Assembly (NCBI RefSeq): GCF_002873135.1
Contig: NZ_MCVI01000021.1
Location: 201,579 to 265,578, forward strand
Reading direction: 5' to 3'
Length of the DNA: 64,000 bases
Source: Shewanella sp. 10N.286.48.A6
GTDB lineage: Bacteria; Pseudomonadota; Gammaproteobacteria; Enterobacterales; Shewanellaceae
This document shows positions 34,795 through 44,584 of the stretch, piece after piece. A program made the translations under genes and the position numbers. The notes beneath the pieces are model-generated. The model was not told the DNA's origin and did no database searches. It worked only from the letters and a program-made list of their open reading frames with translations. How positions within the stretch are numbered: position 1 is the first letter of the stretch; each line of letters begins with the position of its first letter.

Positions 34795-36558
34795 ATGCCA
34801 ACTGATAATAACGCAACCCATTCCACTACAAACCAGCACTGCTTTGTGCCATTTAACACCAATGTAGATGGATATACATTGCCGGAAAAATTTACATTCC
34901 CCTTTTATTATCAGCCACACCCATTAGCGATTATCGCCGCCGAGCAGCTACAAGAGCATTTACAACAGCAAACAGATTGGCTGCATAATTTTGGCATTAC
35001 CGATAAAGAACATGATCAGTCAGCACCAACTGAAGCATTGCTTAGAAGAGAAGCATCAAAACACCTTCCTGCCATAGGTAAAATGTTTGGGGTATTAGTG
35101 GTCAAAAATACTCAGGGACAACTGGGTTTTTTAGCTGCTTTTTCAGGTAAATTAGCTGATAAAAACCTATGGCCACAATTCGTGCCGCCAGTATTTGATA
35201 TGCTCAGTAAAAATAGTTTTTTCAAACAAGAAAATATCGAAATCAATCAACTCAATGCCCAGCTGGTTGAGTTAGAAAACGATCCATTATTACAGCAGTT
35301 GACCACTAAACTAGCGTTAACGCAGCAGCAAGCTGAAAATGCCATCGCGGCGCAGCGATCGCAAATGATCGAAAACAGAAAGTATCGCAAAGCTCAGCGA
35401 GCTCAAGCGCAAAGTCTCAATGAAACTGACTTTAAAACCTTATCAATTGAAATGAGCAGACAAAGCGTTAATGATAAATATTGCTTAGCAGAGCTTAAAG
35501 AGCATTGGGAGCGGCAAACTAAACTGGTTGCTGAGCCATTAGCTGAATTAGAACAAGCTATTAGTGCTATTAAACAACAAAGAAAGCAGCTATCTAATGG
35601 GCTACAGCATAAGTTATTTAGCCACTATCAGTTTTTAAATGCCCTAGGTGAGAGTAGTGATCTTAATAAGATTTTTAATGATGCGCCCAATCATTTACCA
35701 CCTGCTGGAGCTGGTGAGTGCGCCGCGCCTAAACTGCTACAATATGCCTTTAAACATAATTTCACTCCTATCACTATGGCTGAGTTTTGGTGGGGCATGT
35801 CGCCCAAATCTGAAATTAAACAGCATAAAAACTATTACCCTGCATGCCATGGAAAATGCCGCCCAATTTTAGGACATATGCTTAAAGGCCTACAGGTTGA
35901 TGAAAATCCACTACTTAGCAACCCTGCTGAAGGGGTCGAGCTTCCCATCGTTTACCAAGACGATCATATTGTGATCGTGAATAAACCAGCGGAGTTTTTA
36001 TCTGTGCCTGGTAAAAATATCACCGACTCAGTATATAGCAGAATGAAGCAAGCTTTTCCCCACGCCACTGGGCCACTCATAGTACATCGCCTAGATATGT
36101 CGACCTCAGGATTAATGGTTATTGCGCTGTCTAAAGAAGCCAATAAGCATTTAGTGCAGCAATTTATCAGTCGTACTGTCACCAAGCGTTATATCGCTAA
36201 GATCGATGGGGTCCCACAGCTTGATCGCGGCGATATTACACTGCCATTAAGAGTAGATTTAGACGATAGACCAAAGCAACTTGTCTGTTATTCACACGGA
36301 AAAAATGCACAAACCCATTGGCACAAAGTACAGGAATTAAACAACTCTTGCTTAATTCACTTATTCCCCAAGACAGGCAGAACTCATCAATTAAGAGTCC
36401 ATTGCGCCCACGCCAAAGGCTTGAACATGCCAATTTTAGGCGATGATTTATATGGAAAAAATGCACAAAGACTGCATTTACATGCTCAATTGCTGTCGAT
36501 TATTCACCCTAATACAAATCACAGAATAACCTTTGAAGTTAATGCTGACTTCGAATAA
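34795..36558 (+). CDS. RluA-family pseudouridine synthase, long form
   Basis: The catalytic domain occupies about residues 380-585, with the RluA motif HRLD at 431-434 (catalytic Asp434), IVNKPAEFLSVPG and the C-terminal KTGRTHQLRVH. The N-terminal 370 residues are an extra, helical domain with a long Gln/Glu coiled coil (about 150-285) and a Cys pair in CHGKCRP. Standard RluA is about 219 residues, so this is the long gammaproteobacterial type. It isomerises uridine in rRNA or tRNA; the site is unknown. It lies 25 bases after the beta-lactamase gene and may be co-transcribed. Confidence 0.85.
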   Translation: MPTDNNATHSTTNQHCFVPFNTNVDGYTLPEKFTFPFYYQPHPLAIIAAEQLQEHLQQQTDWLHNFGITDKEHDQSAPTEALLRREASKHLPAIGKMFGVLVVKNTQGQLGFLAAFSGKLADKNLWPQFVPPVFDMLSKNSFFKQENIEINQLNAQLVELENDPLLQQLTTKLALTQQQAENAIAAQRSQMIENRKYRKAQRAQAQSLNETDFKTLSIEMSRQSVNDKYCLAELKEHWERQTKLVAEPLAELEQAISAIKQQRKQLSNGLQHKLFSHYQFLNALGESSDLNKIFNDAPNHLPPAGAGECAAPKLLQYAFKHNFTPITMAEFWWGMSPKSEIKQHKNYYPACHGKCRPILGHMLKGLQVDENPLLSNPAEGVELPIVYQDDHIVIVNKPAEFLSVPGKNITDSVYSRMKQAFPHATGPLIVHRLDMSTSGLMVIALSKEANKHLVQQFISRTVTKRYIAKIDGVPQLDRGDITLPLRVDLDDRPKQLVCYSHGKNAQTHWHKVQELNNSCLIHLFPKTGRTHQLRVHCAHAKGLNMPILGDDLYGKNAQRLHLHAQLLSIIHPNTNHRITFEVNADFE

Positions 36559-36832
36559 TCACAATATAAAACAATAGTTTTAAACAACTGAATGAATTAG
36601 TGTCAATTTTCTGTCTATTTGGCACTGATAAAAACTCTTAAAAATCCCCATTTCCAAGTGGAAATGTTAATCAATATCAGTTAATGTAATAAGTTAGTAC
36701 GATATGCGATTTAATTGATAACAACCCAATAAGCTAACGTTTTCTACGTTATAAATTTTAGCCTTCCTACAAGCTGTTGATTAAATTAATAAAACTTTGG
36801 CTTACTGCACTATTTAAGGAAAAAAGTGGACT

Positions 36833-37252
36833 ATGAAAGAGTGGTATTTCTCAAATAATGGTGAGATCAGCGGACCATTAAGGCTGGCAGAATCAAATAA
36901 GTTTATTGCGTCAAATCCAAATGTTTATGCTTGGCATCCTTCTTATGCGCAGTGGGTTCCTGTAAGTGATATAGAAGAGTTCGATGTTATTGGCTCTCCA
37001 CCACCTGCACCGGCGGAAATCCCGCAACAACTGATAGAGCATTTCACAGCTAAAGAGCGTGAGCTAAATGCTGCGCTAGGCCGAATAGATAATACGATTC
37101 AAACTATCAGTAGTTCAATGGCAGATATTGATCGCGACACCAATCGCTTTAAACAAACCACCAAAGATTTAAACGATAAAGTAGAAGCAACGTTAAAAAG
37201 CGTTAATGAGCAATATGCTGCATTACAGAAGACTCTTGCTGGTGTTAACTGA
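36833..37252 (+). CDS. GYF_2/DUF4339-like protein with coiled coil
   Basis: An N-terminal small domain (about residues 1-55) has the GYF_2-type pattern WYFSNNGEISGP...WHPSYAQWVP with its conserved Trp, Gly and Pro. A Pro-rich hinge (SPPPAPAEIPQQL) and a helical coiled-coil segment (about 70-139) follow. It is paralogous to the next gene over its whole length. GYF-type domains bind proline-rich peptides in other systems. Cytoplasmic, 139 residues. Function unknown. Confidence 0.75.
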   Translation: MKEWYFSNNGEISGPLRLAESNKFIASNPNVYAWHPSYAQWVPVSDIEEFDVIGSPPPAPAEIPQQLIEHFTAKERELNAALGRIDNTIQTISSSMADIDRDTNRFKQTTKDLNDKVEATLKSVNEQYAALQKTLAGVN

Positions 37253-37325
37253 TTGAGTAAAGAAACCTTATTACTCTGATTTGCATATAACATTTGTTTA
37301 TAACTAAAACATTAAGAATACGATT

Positions 37326-38348
37326 ATGAAAAAATGGTTTTTTTCCAAAAATGGCAAAATAACTGGGCCATTTACAGAAGTTGAAGCAAAAGAATTTTTA
37401 CTCAGTGATGGTAACTGTTATGGATGGCACCCATCATTCACTCAATGGAAACCTGCAAGCAGCATTCCCGAATTTGCCGCCTTTGTTCCAGCAGTGACAC
37501 CACCAGCTGAAATACCTCAAGCATTAATCGCCGAATTTGCAGCTAAAGATAAAGCATTACAAGCAAAAATACTTAGCATGGAAGAAAGCGTTATTTCTAC
37601 CAAGGCCTACCTGCTTGAGTTTGAGCAAGAAATTACTAATTATAAAAAATTAACGAATAATCTAAATGATGAAGTTAAAAATAATATTAGTCCTTTTGAA
37701 AACAAATATAATTCGCTACAAAACTCATTTGACGAATTAGTTAGTGCGTTATCAATTGCTAAAACTGAAGTTAATGAAGCTGTTACTGAATTTAATCAAC
37801 GAGTCAACAAACGGCTTGCTGAAAGCGGCACCGATACTAAAGCCGTTACCGCAGCTCCTGTAGCTAAAGATGCTGCAGTAAGTTCGGCAGCTTTATCTGT
37901 TGATAATGTCTCTGCAATCAGTGATCAAATTCAAAAAGCACTTGCTGAAAGCATGATGTCAGCAGTAGAAGACGTCAACAACTCAGAACTGACAGCGAAG
38001 AAATCGTTAGATCCTGTTGCCGTAGCACCTAAAAAAGCTAAAGCAAAAATTGATAAAATAGAATTCTCTGAAGACATCGCTGAAGATACTCAATCTGAAG
38101 CTGAAGAAAAAGCGGCTGGTCTATCTGGCGTGAGTAATATCTTCAAATCTGTCTTCAAGGGGGATCCTAAGACACCGCCAAAAAAGTCAGAAACGCCGGA
38201 TGATGCAGATCAACTGGTGAAATCAACGAATGCTAACAGCAATGATAAGAAAGCTACTGATAAAAAAGAAGAAGTTGTAGAAACTGAAGATGAAAAAGAA
38301 GCCAGAATGAGACGTCGTAGAAGACGTACACATTACATTGCTTCTTAA
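37326..38348 (+). CDS. GYF_2/DUF4339-like paralogue with long tail
   Basis: Residues 1-75 repeat the architecture of the preceding gene (WFFSKNGKITGP...WHPSFTQWKP, then a Pro-rich hinge PPAEIPQALIAEF). A coiled coil (about 78-165) follows, then an Ala/Ser/Lys/Asp-rich low-complexity region (about 170-320). It ends in a basic cluster of six Arg before THYIAS. Lys-rich and acidic patches alternate. Lying 73 bases downstream of its paralogue, it looks like a duplicated, diverged gene. The basic tip could bind nucleic acid or membrane. Confidence 0.75.
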   Translation: MKKWFFSKNGKITGPFTEVEAKEFLLSDGNCYGWHPSFTQWKPASSIPEFAAFVPAVTPPAEIPQALIAEFAAKDKALQAKILSMEESVISTKAYLLEFEQEITNYKKLTNNLNDEVKNNISPFENKYNSLQNSFDELVSALSIAKTEVNEAVTEFNQRVNKRLAESGTDTKAVTAAPVAKDAAVSSAALSVDNVSAISDQIQKALAESMMSAVEDVNNSELTAKKSLDPVAVAPKKAKAKIDKIEFSEDIAEDTQSEAEEKAAGLSGVSNIFKSVFKGDPKTPPKKSETPDDADQLVKSTNANSNDKKATDKKEEVVETEDEKEARMRRRRRRTHYIAS

Positions 38349-38408
38349 GATTTACAGCTACTGAGGTAATGATACTTAACTGCTGATAGTTGCACCGAAT
38401 TGAATATC

Positions 38409-38442
38409 AAAACGGCCTATTTATTAAATAGGCCGTTTTTTA
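38409..38442 (+). terminator. Rho-independent terminator after GYF-like pair
   Basis: A 14-bp perfect stem (AAAACGGCCTATTT with complement), a 3-base loop and a T-run. Confidence 0.93.
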
Positions 38443-38600
38443 TTGAATCGAGTTCGTTGGAATAGTCTTAACAGAGGTGACTCAATGCAGTATTCAGCGA
38501 CTCAACTTTCCGAGTTGAACATTTGCAATGATTACCACTGTAATCGAATACAAAAATGTCCGCTCACTGCTGCAATCACCTTGTAAATGTCGCTTGGATA

Positions 38601-39071
38601 TTACTCACTGCATATGTTGGCAAAGGTTGCTTGAGTTAGCGTTTGCAAATCTGCTGGCGCCAATGAGATTTCTAAGCCCCTGCGACCCGCGCTCACGTAC
38701 ATGGTATTAAGCTCCTTGGCAGAGCTATTTATCACGGTTTTTAAACGCCGTTTTTGTCCTAATGGGCTCACTCCACCAAATACATAACCGGTGGTTTTTT
38801 CCGCTAGCCCTTTATCCGCCATGACCGCTTTTTTACCACCAAGAGCTTTAGCAAGTAATTTAAGGCTCAACATTGATGTCATGGGCACAACCGCAACGGC
38901 CAATTCCTTGCTGTCTATTGTAACCACTAAAGTCTTAAACACTTGGCTCGCTGACACGCCAAGTTTTTCTACCGCTTCATCACCATAGGACTGGGCATTA
39001 CTATCATGCTCATATTCATAGATAGTGTGAGGAGTTTTATGTTTTTTGAGGGTGTTAATCGCTGGGGTCAT
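38601..39071 (-). CDS. ybaK: Cys-tRNA(Pro) deacylase YbaK/EbsC
   Basis: Single-domain trans-editing enzyme that hydrolyses Cys-tRNA(Pro). 156 residues, the usual size. Family motifs are KTLVVTIDSKELAVAVVP (with the catalytic-site Lys), the GGKKAVMAD segment and the hallmark GYVFGGVSPLGQKRRLKT. It stands alone, in convergent orientation to the GYF-like pair. Confidence 0.9.
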   Translation of the reverse strand: MTPAINTLKKHKTPHTIYEYEHDSNAQSYGDEAVEKLGVSASQVFKTLVVTIDSKELAVAVVPMTSMLSLKLLAKALGGKKAVMADKGLAEKTTGYVFGGVSPLGQKRRLKTVINSSAKELNTMYVSAGRRGLEISLAPADLQTLTQATFANICSE

Positions 39072-39119
39072 AGTGTCTGTAATAAATCCGTAAATAAGAC
39101 CACCTAATGCTGTGATCTT

Positions 39120-39539
39120 TTAGCTGTTAGTATCTGTGATTTGTTGATATTCAAAACTGGTAATTTCAAAAGGATTGCCATCGGGATCTGCAAAGTAAAT
39201 TGACCAGGTAATTTCATGATCGCTTTCAGTATATTTTATCTTATTCTCAGTAAGTTTTTGTTTCCACATCTGGTAATTATTAGCATCCACCCCAAAAGCG
39301 ACTGTGGTAAATTTAGGCTTAATACTTTCAAAAAGCGCTAAATGAATATCACCATGCTCGATAGTTAGCGGGCCGTCGCCTTGACTCCAAAAGGCTAACG
39401 CTTCGACCAGCCTAAAACCCAGCACTTGTTGATACCAAGCGAATGCCTTTGCCCTATCCCTGACATAAATATGAATATGGTCAACCCGAGTCAGTTTAGG
39501 GCCAGTTTGACTGAGTTTTGGCTCATTAGAAACAGACAT
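39120..39539 (-). CDS. VOC-family protein next to PepE
   Basis: A single VOC domain of about 139 residues: VDHIHIYVRDRAKAFAWYQQVLGF gives the first ligand His, and IYFADPDGNPFEITSFEYQ gives the second-half Glu. I chose the ATG at 39539 because GGAG lies five bases upstream and only one base separates it from the peptidase E stop. A reading from 39572 would overlap the peptidase gene without a ribosome site. The tight junction indicates co-translation with pepE. Substrate unknown. Confidence 0.8.
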   Translation of the reverse strand: MSVSNEPKLSQTGPKLTRVDHIHIYVRDRAKAFAWYQQVLGFRLVEALAFWSQGDGPLTIEHGDIHLALFESIKPKFTTVAFGVDANNYQMWKQKLTENKIKYTESDHEITWSIYFADPDGNPFEITSFEYQQITDTNS

Positions 39540-39540
39540 A

Positions 39541-40266
39541 TTAACTCCGATTAATCCACGTTGGTGCACCAAACTCAGTCAATTGCTTATCGACTAGCAC
39601 AATTGCATCATCATCTGAACAACACAGCAATTCTTGCTGTTTAGCTAATGGCAGCGACTTAAACAGTGATTGCGTTTGTGCGTCATTAATCTCTGTGGCC
39701 GATAGGTGCGGCACAAATAAAAATGGCACTAAGGCTAAAGCGCTGGTATCAATTAATCCCACTTGATTACTATCACCACATAAAGGCGCTGTATCAATTG
39801 ATGGCGTCATTATCATCGCCCCAGCACTGATCCCAATAATCGCAGTACTAGTTCCTGCACTGTGTTTTACAGGACGATCAATTCTAAGGCGATCAATTTC
39901 CGGGCTATCTTGACTTATATCACCCAGTGCCAGTTGATAGAGTAACTTATCTAGCCCACGCTGCTTTAACCAGTATAGGAAACGATAAGTATCGCCACCG
40001 GATAAATATATTAGCCCTGCTTGGCGTAAAATACGTTCCGACTCGGTGGTATAGCCATCTTCAAGATCAATATAGTTAACCTTGTCAAAGCCAAGGCCCT
40101 TAAACATGGCAGCTACTGGCGCAAAATAGCTTCGCTGAGCATCTGGCTCAGATGCTATATAAACTACGCCAGCTTGCTTTTCAGCAATCGACAATGTCGC
40201 CACCATAGCTGCTATCGCTTGCTGGGATGCTATTGATGTTGCATCACTTAATAATGCTAATTTCAT
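39541..40266 (-). CDS. pepE: Dipeptidase E (peptidase family S51)
   Basis: Serine peptidase that cleaves N-terminal Asp from dipeptides. The nucleophile is Ser148 in GISAGAM; the other motifs are YLSGGDTYRFLYWL and VPHLSATE. Compared with the usual short loop before the nucleophile, it has an insert of about 20 residues (around 115-140: ISQDSPEIDRLRIDRPVKHS). The fold is still recognisable, so it is probably functional. It heads a two-gene unit with the VOC protein. 241 residues. Confidence 0.82.
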   Translation of the reverse strand: MKLALLSDATSIASQQAIAAMVATLSIAEKQAGVVYIASEPDAQRSYFAPVAAMFKGLGFDKVNYIDLEDGYTTESERILRQAGLIYLSGGDTYRFLYWLKQRGLDKLLYQLALGDISQDSPEIDRLRIDRPVKHSAGTSTAIIGISAGAMIMTPSIDTAPLCGDSNQVGLIDTSALALVPFLFVPHLSATEINDAQTQSLFKSLPLAKQQELLCCSDDDAIVLVDKQLTEFGAPTWINRS

Positions 40267-40329
40267 TGATCTTGTAAGTCCGTTTACTGTTTTGCATTTA
40301 TGTCACATTTTGCCGAATAGCTAGACTGC

Positions 40330-40569
40330 TTAGTCGTCTGCTAAAGCATCAAACTGCTGTCTTTTCTCGTCCATAAACTGCTGCATCGCTGCAGGATCTT
40401 GCATCAAATGCGCCATTTGCGACATCACTAACATGTGTGGGGCATCTTGCTGCTGAAACATCGCCATAGCGTGCATTTTACTTTGCGCGACCATTTGCTC
40501 GAATGTCTCTGCGCGAAATACTTCATCACAAGCGCCACCAAGCTGTTTACAGGTCATTGTTTTCATCAT
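40330..40569 (-). CDS. DUF1059 small protein
   Basis: A 79-residue cytoplasmic protein that matches DUF1059 at its start (MTCKQLGGACDEVFRAETFEQM). The remainder is Met- and Gln-rich helix. I chose the ATG at 40569 (AGAGAG upstream); an in-frame start at 40635 adds residues without support. The family function is unknown. It follows the end of the cob operon on the same strand and could be read through from it. Confidence 0.8.
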   Translation of the reverse strand: MMKTMTCKQLGGACDEVFRAETFEQMVAQSKMHAMAMFQQQDAPHMLVMSQMAHLMQDPAAMQQFMDEKRQQFDALADD

Positions 40570-40659
40570 TATCTCTCTTTTTAAATTATTAAAATTCTGT
40601 TGTATTAAGCACTTTGGCTTGCATAATGTTACCAAGGGTAAAGCAACAAATAAATTTGA

Positions 40660-41307
40660 TTAATAATCAAACCCTAGCTGCGCTTTAATGCCATCATTAA
40701 AAGCGTGTTTTATCGGTTGAACTTCGGACACTGTATCGGCAAGTTCAATGATTTCACGATGGCAGGCACGGCCGGTAATGATCACATGTTGCATGGCTGG
40801 GCGATTTTTTAACGCATTCAGTACCCGCTCAACCTCTATGTAGTGATAGCTCACCATATAAGTTAACTCATCTAATAGCACTAAATTAACTGACTCATCT
40901 TGTAAGAGTTTTTCAGCTTCAAGCCAGGCTTCCATCGCCGCTTGAGTGTCTTTTTCTTTATCTTGGGTTTCCCAGGTAAAGCCTGTGCCCATGACATGAA
41001 ACTCAACCCCTGCGCCTTCTAACAGATTGCGCTCGCCACAGGCCCAAGTGCCTTTGATAAATTGCACTACTGCGGCTTTGTGTCCATGGCCGACGGCGCG
41101 AGCAACAGAGCCAAAACCTGAAGTCGATTTACCTTTACCGTTGCCCGTCAGTACCAGCAAAATGCCTTTTTCATCTTGGGCGGCAGCAATTTTCGCATCG
41201 ACACCTTGTTTTACTTTTTGCTGACGCGCTTTATGGCGATCGGCTTTAGTGGCATCGATATTACTAGTTTGGCTCTGGTTTTCGTTCTGGTTTTCGTTAT
41301 CACTCAT
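40660..41307 (-). CDS. cobO: Corrinoid adenosyltransferase (CobO/BtuR)
   Basis: Transfers adenosyl from ATP to cob(I)alamin or corrinoid precursors. P-loop GNGKGKST at the start, the Asp/Glu motif [15 protein letters not shown] and the [18 protein letters not shown]-terminal motif fit CobO/CobA. The N-terminal 35 residues are Lys/Asn/Gln-rich. It is last in the riboswitch-headed operon, overlapping cobQ by 4 bases (ATGA). A weak AT-rich hairpin overlaps its stop. Confidence 0.93.
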   Translation of the reverse strand: MSDNENQNENQSQTSNIDATKADRHKARQQKVKQGVDAKIAAAQDEKGILLVLTGNGKGKSTSGFGSVARAVGHGHKAAVVQFIKGTWACGERNLLEGAGVEFHVMGTGFTWETQDKEKDTQAAMEAWLEAEKLLQDESVNLVLLDELTYMVSYHYIEVERVLNALKNRPAMQHVIITGRACHREIIELADTVSEVQPIKHAFNDGIKAQLGFDY

Positions 41308-42914
41308 GAGAGACTTCCTGTTAATTTATCCATATCTAAATGCGCTTCAAGCACATCTGCTAATCTTTCTAATTGTTGTTCGCGTATTTGGTTTATATCA
41401 ATGCTTTTGGCTTGAGCAAGCCCTGCCCACTGCAATATAAGCTCACAGGCACCTGGGTTATCAAATAAACCATGAACATAGGTTGCCAAAATTTGGTTAT
41501 CATCACTGAGTAGGCCTTCTGCGTACTGCGTATCAGTCTGCTGTGATGTGAGCCTGATAGGCGCTGGCAAATCTGCAGAAGTTAGCTTTTGAGTCACGCC
41601 GCAGTGAATTTCATAACCTTCAATGCTTGCTTTAGCTTCATTAAGCGCTAAGTGACCACTTACTTTACATAGGGTTTTATCTGCCGTCAGTGTGGTTTCA
41701 ATCGGCAGTAGACCTAAACCTTTACTGCTACCAGCCACATCTTCAATGGCATCGGGGTCATGAATATATTGGCCTAACATTTGATAACCACCACAAATGC
41801 CTATGACTTTACCGCCATAACGTAAGTGCTTATTAACCTCAAGATCCCAGCCTTGTTGACGCATAAATTCTAAATCTGCTCTGACATTTTTACTGCCTGG
41901 TAATATGATTAAATCCACTTTGGGGAAATCTGGATTACTGGATTGGGTTTGCAGGCTAAGATAATGAAACTCAATGTAAGGGTTCAAGCGTAAAGGGTCA
42001 AAGTCGGTATGATTACTGATCCTTGGAAAAACTAACACCAGCACTTTGAGCTTATGATTGATAATGGCTAAGTCCTTTTCCGAACCTATGACTTTCCCAT
42101 GGGAGTCAATCAGCGCATCTTCAGCATCTAAATGTAAATCATGTAAGTAAGGCAAGACCCCAAACACCGGTTTTTGGGTGTAGTTTTCCAGCCAGTCGAT
42201 GCCAGGTTGTAATAGGCTAATATCGCCACGAAAGCGATTAATCACAAAGCCTTTAACTCTTTGTTGCTCTGATTCACTGAGCAGTGCCAAGGTGCCCACA
42301 AGGTGGGCAAATACGCCGCCTTTATCAATATCAGCAATAATAATGACAGGGCAATCGACCGCTTCAGCAAAGCCCATATTGGCGATATCCCCTTCGCGCA
42401 AATTGATTTCTGCAGGGCTACCTGCACCTTCAACTACCACCAGCTGATATTGCTGGGTCAAGCGCTCAAAAGACTGTAATACCGCATCCATAGCGAGGGT
42501 TTTATAGTGACGACTTTCAGGGCCAAAAAAGGCTTTCGCCTCTAATGTGGTCAAGGCTTTACCGTGGATAATCACTTGAGAGCCAGTATCACTGCTTGGC
42601 TTTAATAATACTGGGTTAAAATCCGTATGCAGCTCAAGCTTACACGCCACGGCTTGCAATGCTTGGGCACGGCCAATTTCGCCACCATCTGCGGTAACTG
42701 CGCTATTCAATGCCATATTTTGCGGTTTAAATGGCGCGACCTTAATACCTTGACGAGCAAACACCCGGCATAGACCCGCAACTAGGGTGCTTTTACCCGC
42801 ATCTGACGTGGTGCCTTGCACCATTAAGGTTTTAGCCGCTCCGGCTTGATAGTTATGGGCAGATTTGGCCGTATTGTTAGCGCTAGTCTTAGTTATAGTT
42901 TTAGTTTGAGTCAT
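41304..42914 (-). CDS. cobQ: Cobyric acid synthase (CobQ/CbiP)
   Basis: Amidates adenosylcobyrinic acid a,c-diamide at four side chains, using glutamine. The ATP-binding domain starts [21 protein letters not shown], with [23 protein letters not shown]. The class I-type glutaminase domain has the Cys in [12 protein letters not shown] and the His in ATYVHGLF. 536 residues, slightly longer than usual because of the N-terminal extension (residues 1-26). Confidence 0.94.
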   Translation of the reverse strand: MTQTKTITKTSANNTAKSAHNYQAGAAKTLMVQGTTSDAGKSTLVAGLCRVFARQGIKVAPFKPQNMALNSAVTADGGEIGRAQALQAVACKLELHTDFNPVLLKPSSDTGSQVIIHGKALTTLEAKAFFGPESRHYKTLAMDAVLQSFERLTQQYQLVVVEGAGSPAEINLREGDIANMGFAEAVDCPVIIIADIDKGGVFAHLVGTLALLSESEQQRVKGFVINRFRGDISLLQPGIDWLENYTQKPVFGVLPYLHDLHLDAEDALIDSHGKVIGSEKDLAIINHKLKVLVLVFPRISNHTDFDPLRLNPYIEFHYLSLQTQSSNPDFPKVDLIILPGSKNVRADLEFMRQQGWDLEVNKHLRYGGKVIGICGGYQMLGQYIHDPDAIEDVAGSSKGLGLLPIETTLTADKTLCKVSGHLALNEAKASIEGYEIHCGVTQKLTSADLPAPIRLTSQQTDTQYAEGLLSDDNQILATYVHGLFDNPGACELILQWAGLAQAKSIDINQIREQQLERLADVLEAHLDMDKLTGSLS

Positions 42915-43042
42915 GGTTGATTTTTATCTGTCATTTAAGCAGTTACAGCTATGCAGTGATATTAGAGAAAATGAATAACGTATTGGCATTTTTATCAATG
43001 CATATCCGATCTTTGTTGTGAGGAATTAGCCTAAACACCCGC

Positions 43043-43594
43043 TTAGCGTTTAAGCTCAACGGGTAAGCCTGCAACCACTAAGGTGACCTTGTCAGCGATT
43101 TTAGCAATAGCTTGGTTTAACCAACCGGCTTCATCAGCAAAACGACGGCTTAATTCTCCAAGTGGCACAATGCCTGAGCCCACTTCATTGCTGATTAATA
43201 TCACCTGCGCTTCAAGAGTGGGTAAACATGCCAATAACGCCTGCTTTTGCTGTTGCCATAATTCATCAACACCATCACGGTGGGTCTCTTCACTGGCCAC
43301 AAGATGATTAGTTAAATACAGCGTGAGGCAATCGACAAACAATACCGTATTCGGGGAGTCATATTTCACTAAGGTATGGGCAATGGCTAGCGGCGTTTCA
43401 ACCAGCTGCCAATCAATATTTGAGTTATCTCTGTCTTGTTGGTGACGTAAAATTCGCTGCTTCATCTCATCATCAAGTGCGGTGGCGGTGGCGATATAGA
43501 CGCAACGATGCCCTTGCAAAGCGAAAGGCTCAGCAAGGGATTCACCATAACGGCTTTTACCTGAACGGGCACCACCAAGCACCAGATGGATCAT
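43043..43594 (-). CDS. cobU: Adenosylcobinamide kinase/GMP transferase (CobU/CobP)
   Basis: Bifunctional enzyme activating adenosylcobinamide to its GDP form. P-loop GGARSGKSRYGE, the HRCVYIATATALDDEMKQRI motif with the HxxxR region, and LISNEVGSGIVPLGELSRRFADEAG are all diagnostic. 183 residues. It lies 53 bases after cobS and 128 bases before cobQ in the minus-strand operon. Confidence 0.95.
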   Translation of the reverse strand: MIHLVLGGARSGKSRYGESLAEPFALQGHRCVYIATATALDDEMKQRILRHQQDRDNSNIDWQLVETPLAIAHTLVKYDSPNTVLFVDCLTLYLTNHLVASEETHRDGVDELWQQQKQALLACLPTLEAQVILISNEVGSGIVPLGELSRRFADEAGWLNQAIAKIADKVTLVVAGLPVELKR

Positions 43595-43647
43595 GCAGTT
43601 TTTCCTTTATTAACATTCATCTAAGCTAAAATTTTTACTTCAAAAAT

Positions 43648-44496
43648 TTAATTTAGCCCTATGACTAAAATTGCGCCATAACACAGTAGTTCAGCAATCT
43701 GTTGTGCAGCGCCTAACGTGTCACCGGTATAGCCGCCAATTTGACGATTACCGCCCCATATCAAGGCTTGTCGTAATAACACTAATAGCAATAACAAGCC
43801 AAAGGCGACTACGCCGTTTAAACAGGCTAGTACCACAAAGCCACTTAAGCATAAAATCAATAAATCATTGATGTGCTGATGCTGCGCCAGAGGTTTTGAT
43901 TTGCTGCCATCATCTTCAGTAACATATTGGCCTGAAAAGATAATGCTCCCTGCTAACACGCGGCTTAAACCATGGGCAACAACAATGGCGACGACCGCAT
44001 TAATCGGGCTATAAAGGGCAATTTCGACTAACAATTGCCACTTTAATAATAGGCAAAGCACTAAGGCTAAGGTGCCATAAGTGCCTATTCTTGAATCTTT
44101 CATGATGCGCAGCTTGTCAGCAACTTTCCAGCCACCACCAAAACCATCAGCGGTATCAGCAAGGCCATCTTCATGAAAGCCTCCTGTGACTAATACGCCG
44201 GTTATCATCGCCAAGATCACCGCAACCCCATTAGGCAACACAAACTGACTCACCCAAAACACCGCTGCGCTTATGCTGCCAACAAATAACCCAATTACGC
44301 CAAAATAACGGCTAGCTTGATTAAGCTTTTCACTGTCAAAATCAACCCAAGCTGGCACCGGAATTCGAGTAAAAAAGCTTAACGCAATAAGCAATAAATT
44401 CAGTTGTTTTTTTAGTGTACTTCCACTTTTAGGCGCTTGATGATCAGTTTCATCAGACTGATTTTTTGCCCCCTCAGATGACGACTGTTGCTCCAT
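43648..44496 (-). CDS. cobS: Adenosylcobinamide-GDP ribazoletransferase (CobS)
   Basis: Inner-membrane enzyme that joins alpha-ribazole to adenosylcobinamide-GDP. About six transmembrane helices and the signature GGFHEDGLADTADGFGGG, with MKDSRIGTYGTLAL following. The product has a 27-residue hydrophilic N-terminal extension (Ser/Gln/Lys-rich), longer than most CobS proteins. A start further in is possible. Confidence 0.93.
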   Translation of the reverse strand: MEQQSSSEGAKNQSDETDHQAPKSGSTLKKQLNLLLIALSFFTRIPVPAWVDFDSEKLNQASRYFGVIGLFVGSISAAVFWVSQFVLPNGVAVILAMITGVLVTGGFHEDGLADTADGFGGGWKVADKLRIMKDSRIGTYGTLALVLCLLLKWQLLVEIALYSPINAVVAIVVAHGLSRVLAGSIIFSGQYVTEDDGSKSKPLAQHQHINDLLILCLSGFVVLACLNGVVAFGLLLLLVLLRQALIWGGNRQIGGYTGDTLGAAQQIAELLCYGAILVIGLN

Positions 44497-44584
44497 GACG
44501 TTTCCTTTAATTGCCTATCACAGCTAATTGGCTATCACAGCGTTAATATTTACTGCGTTATTTACTTCTCGATTCGCAGCGCAA

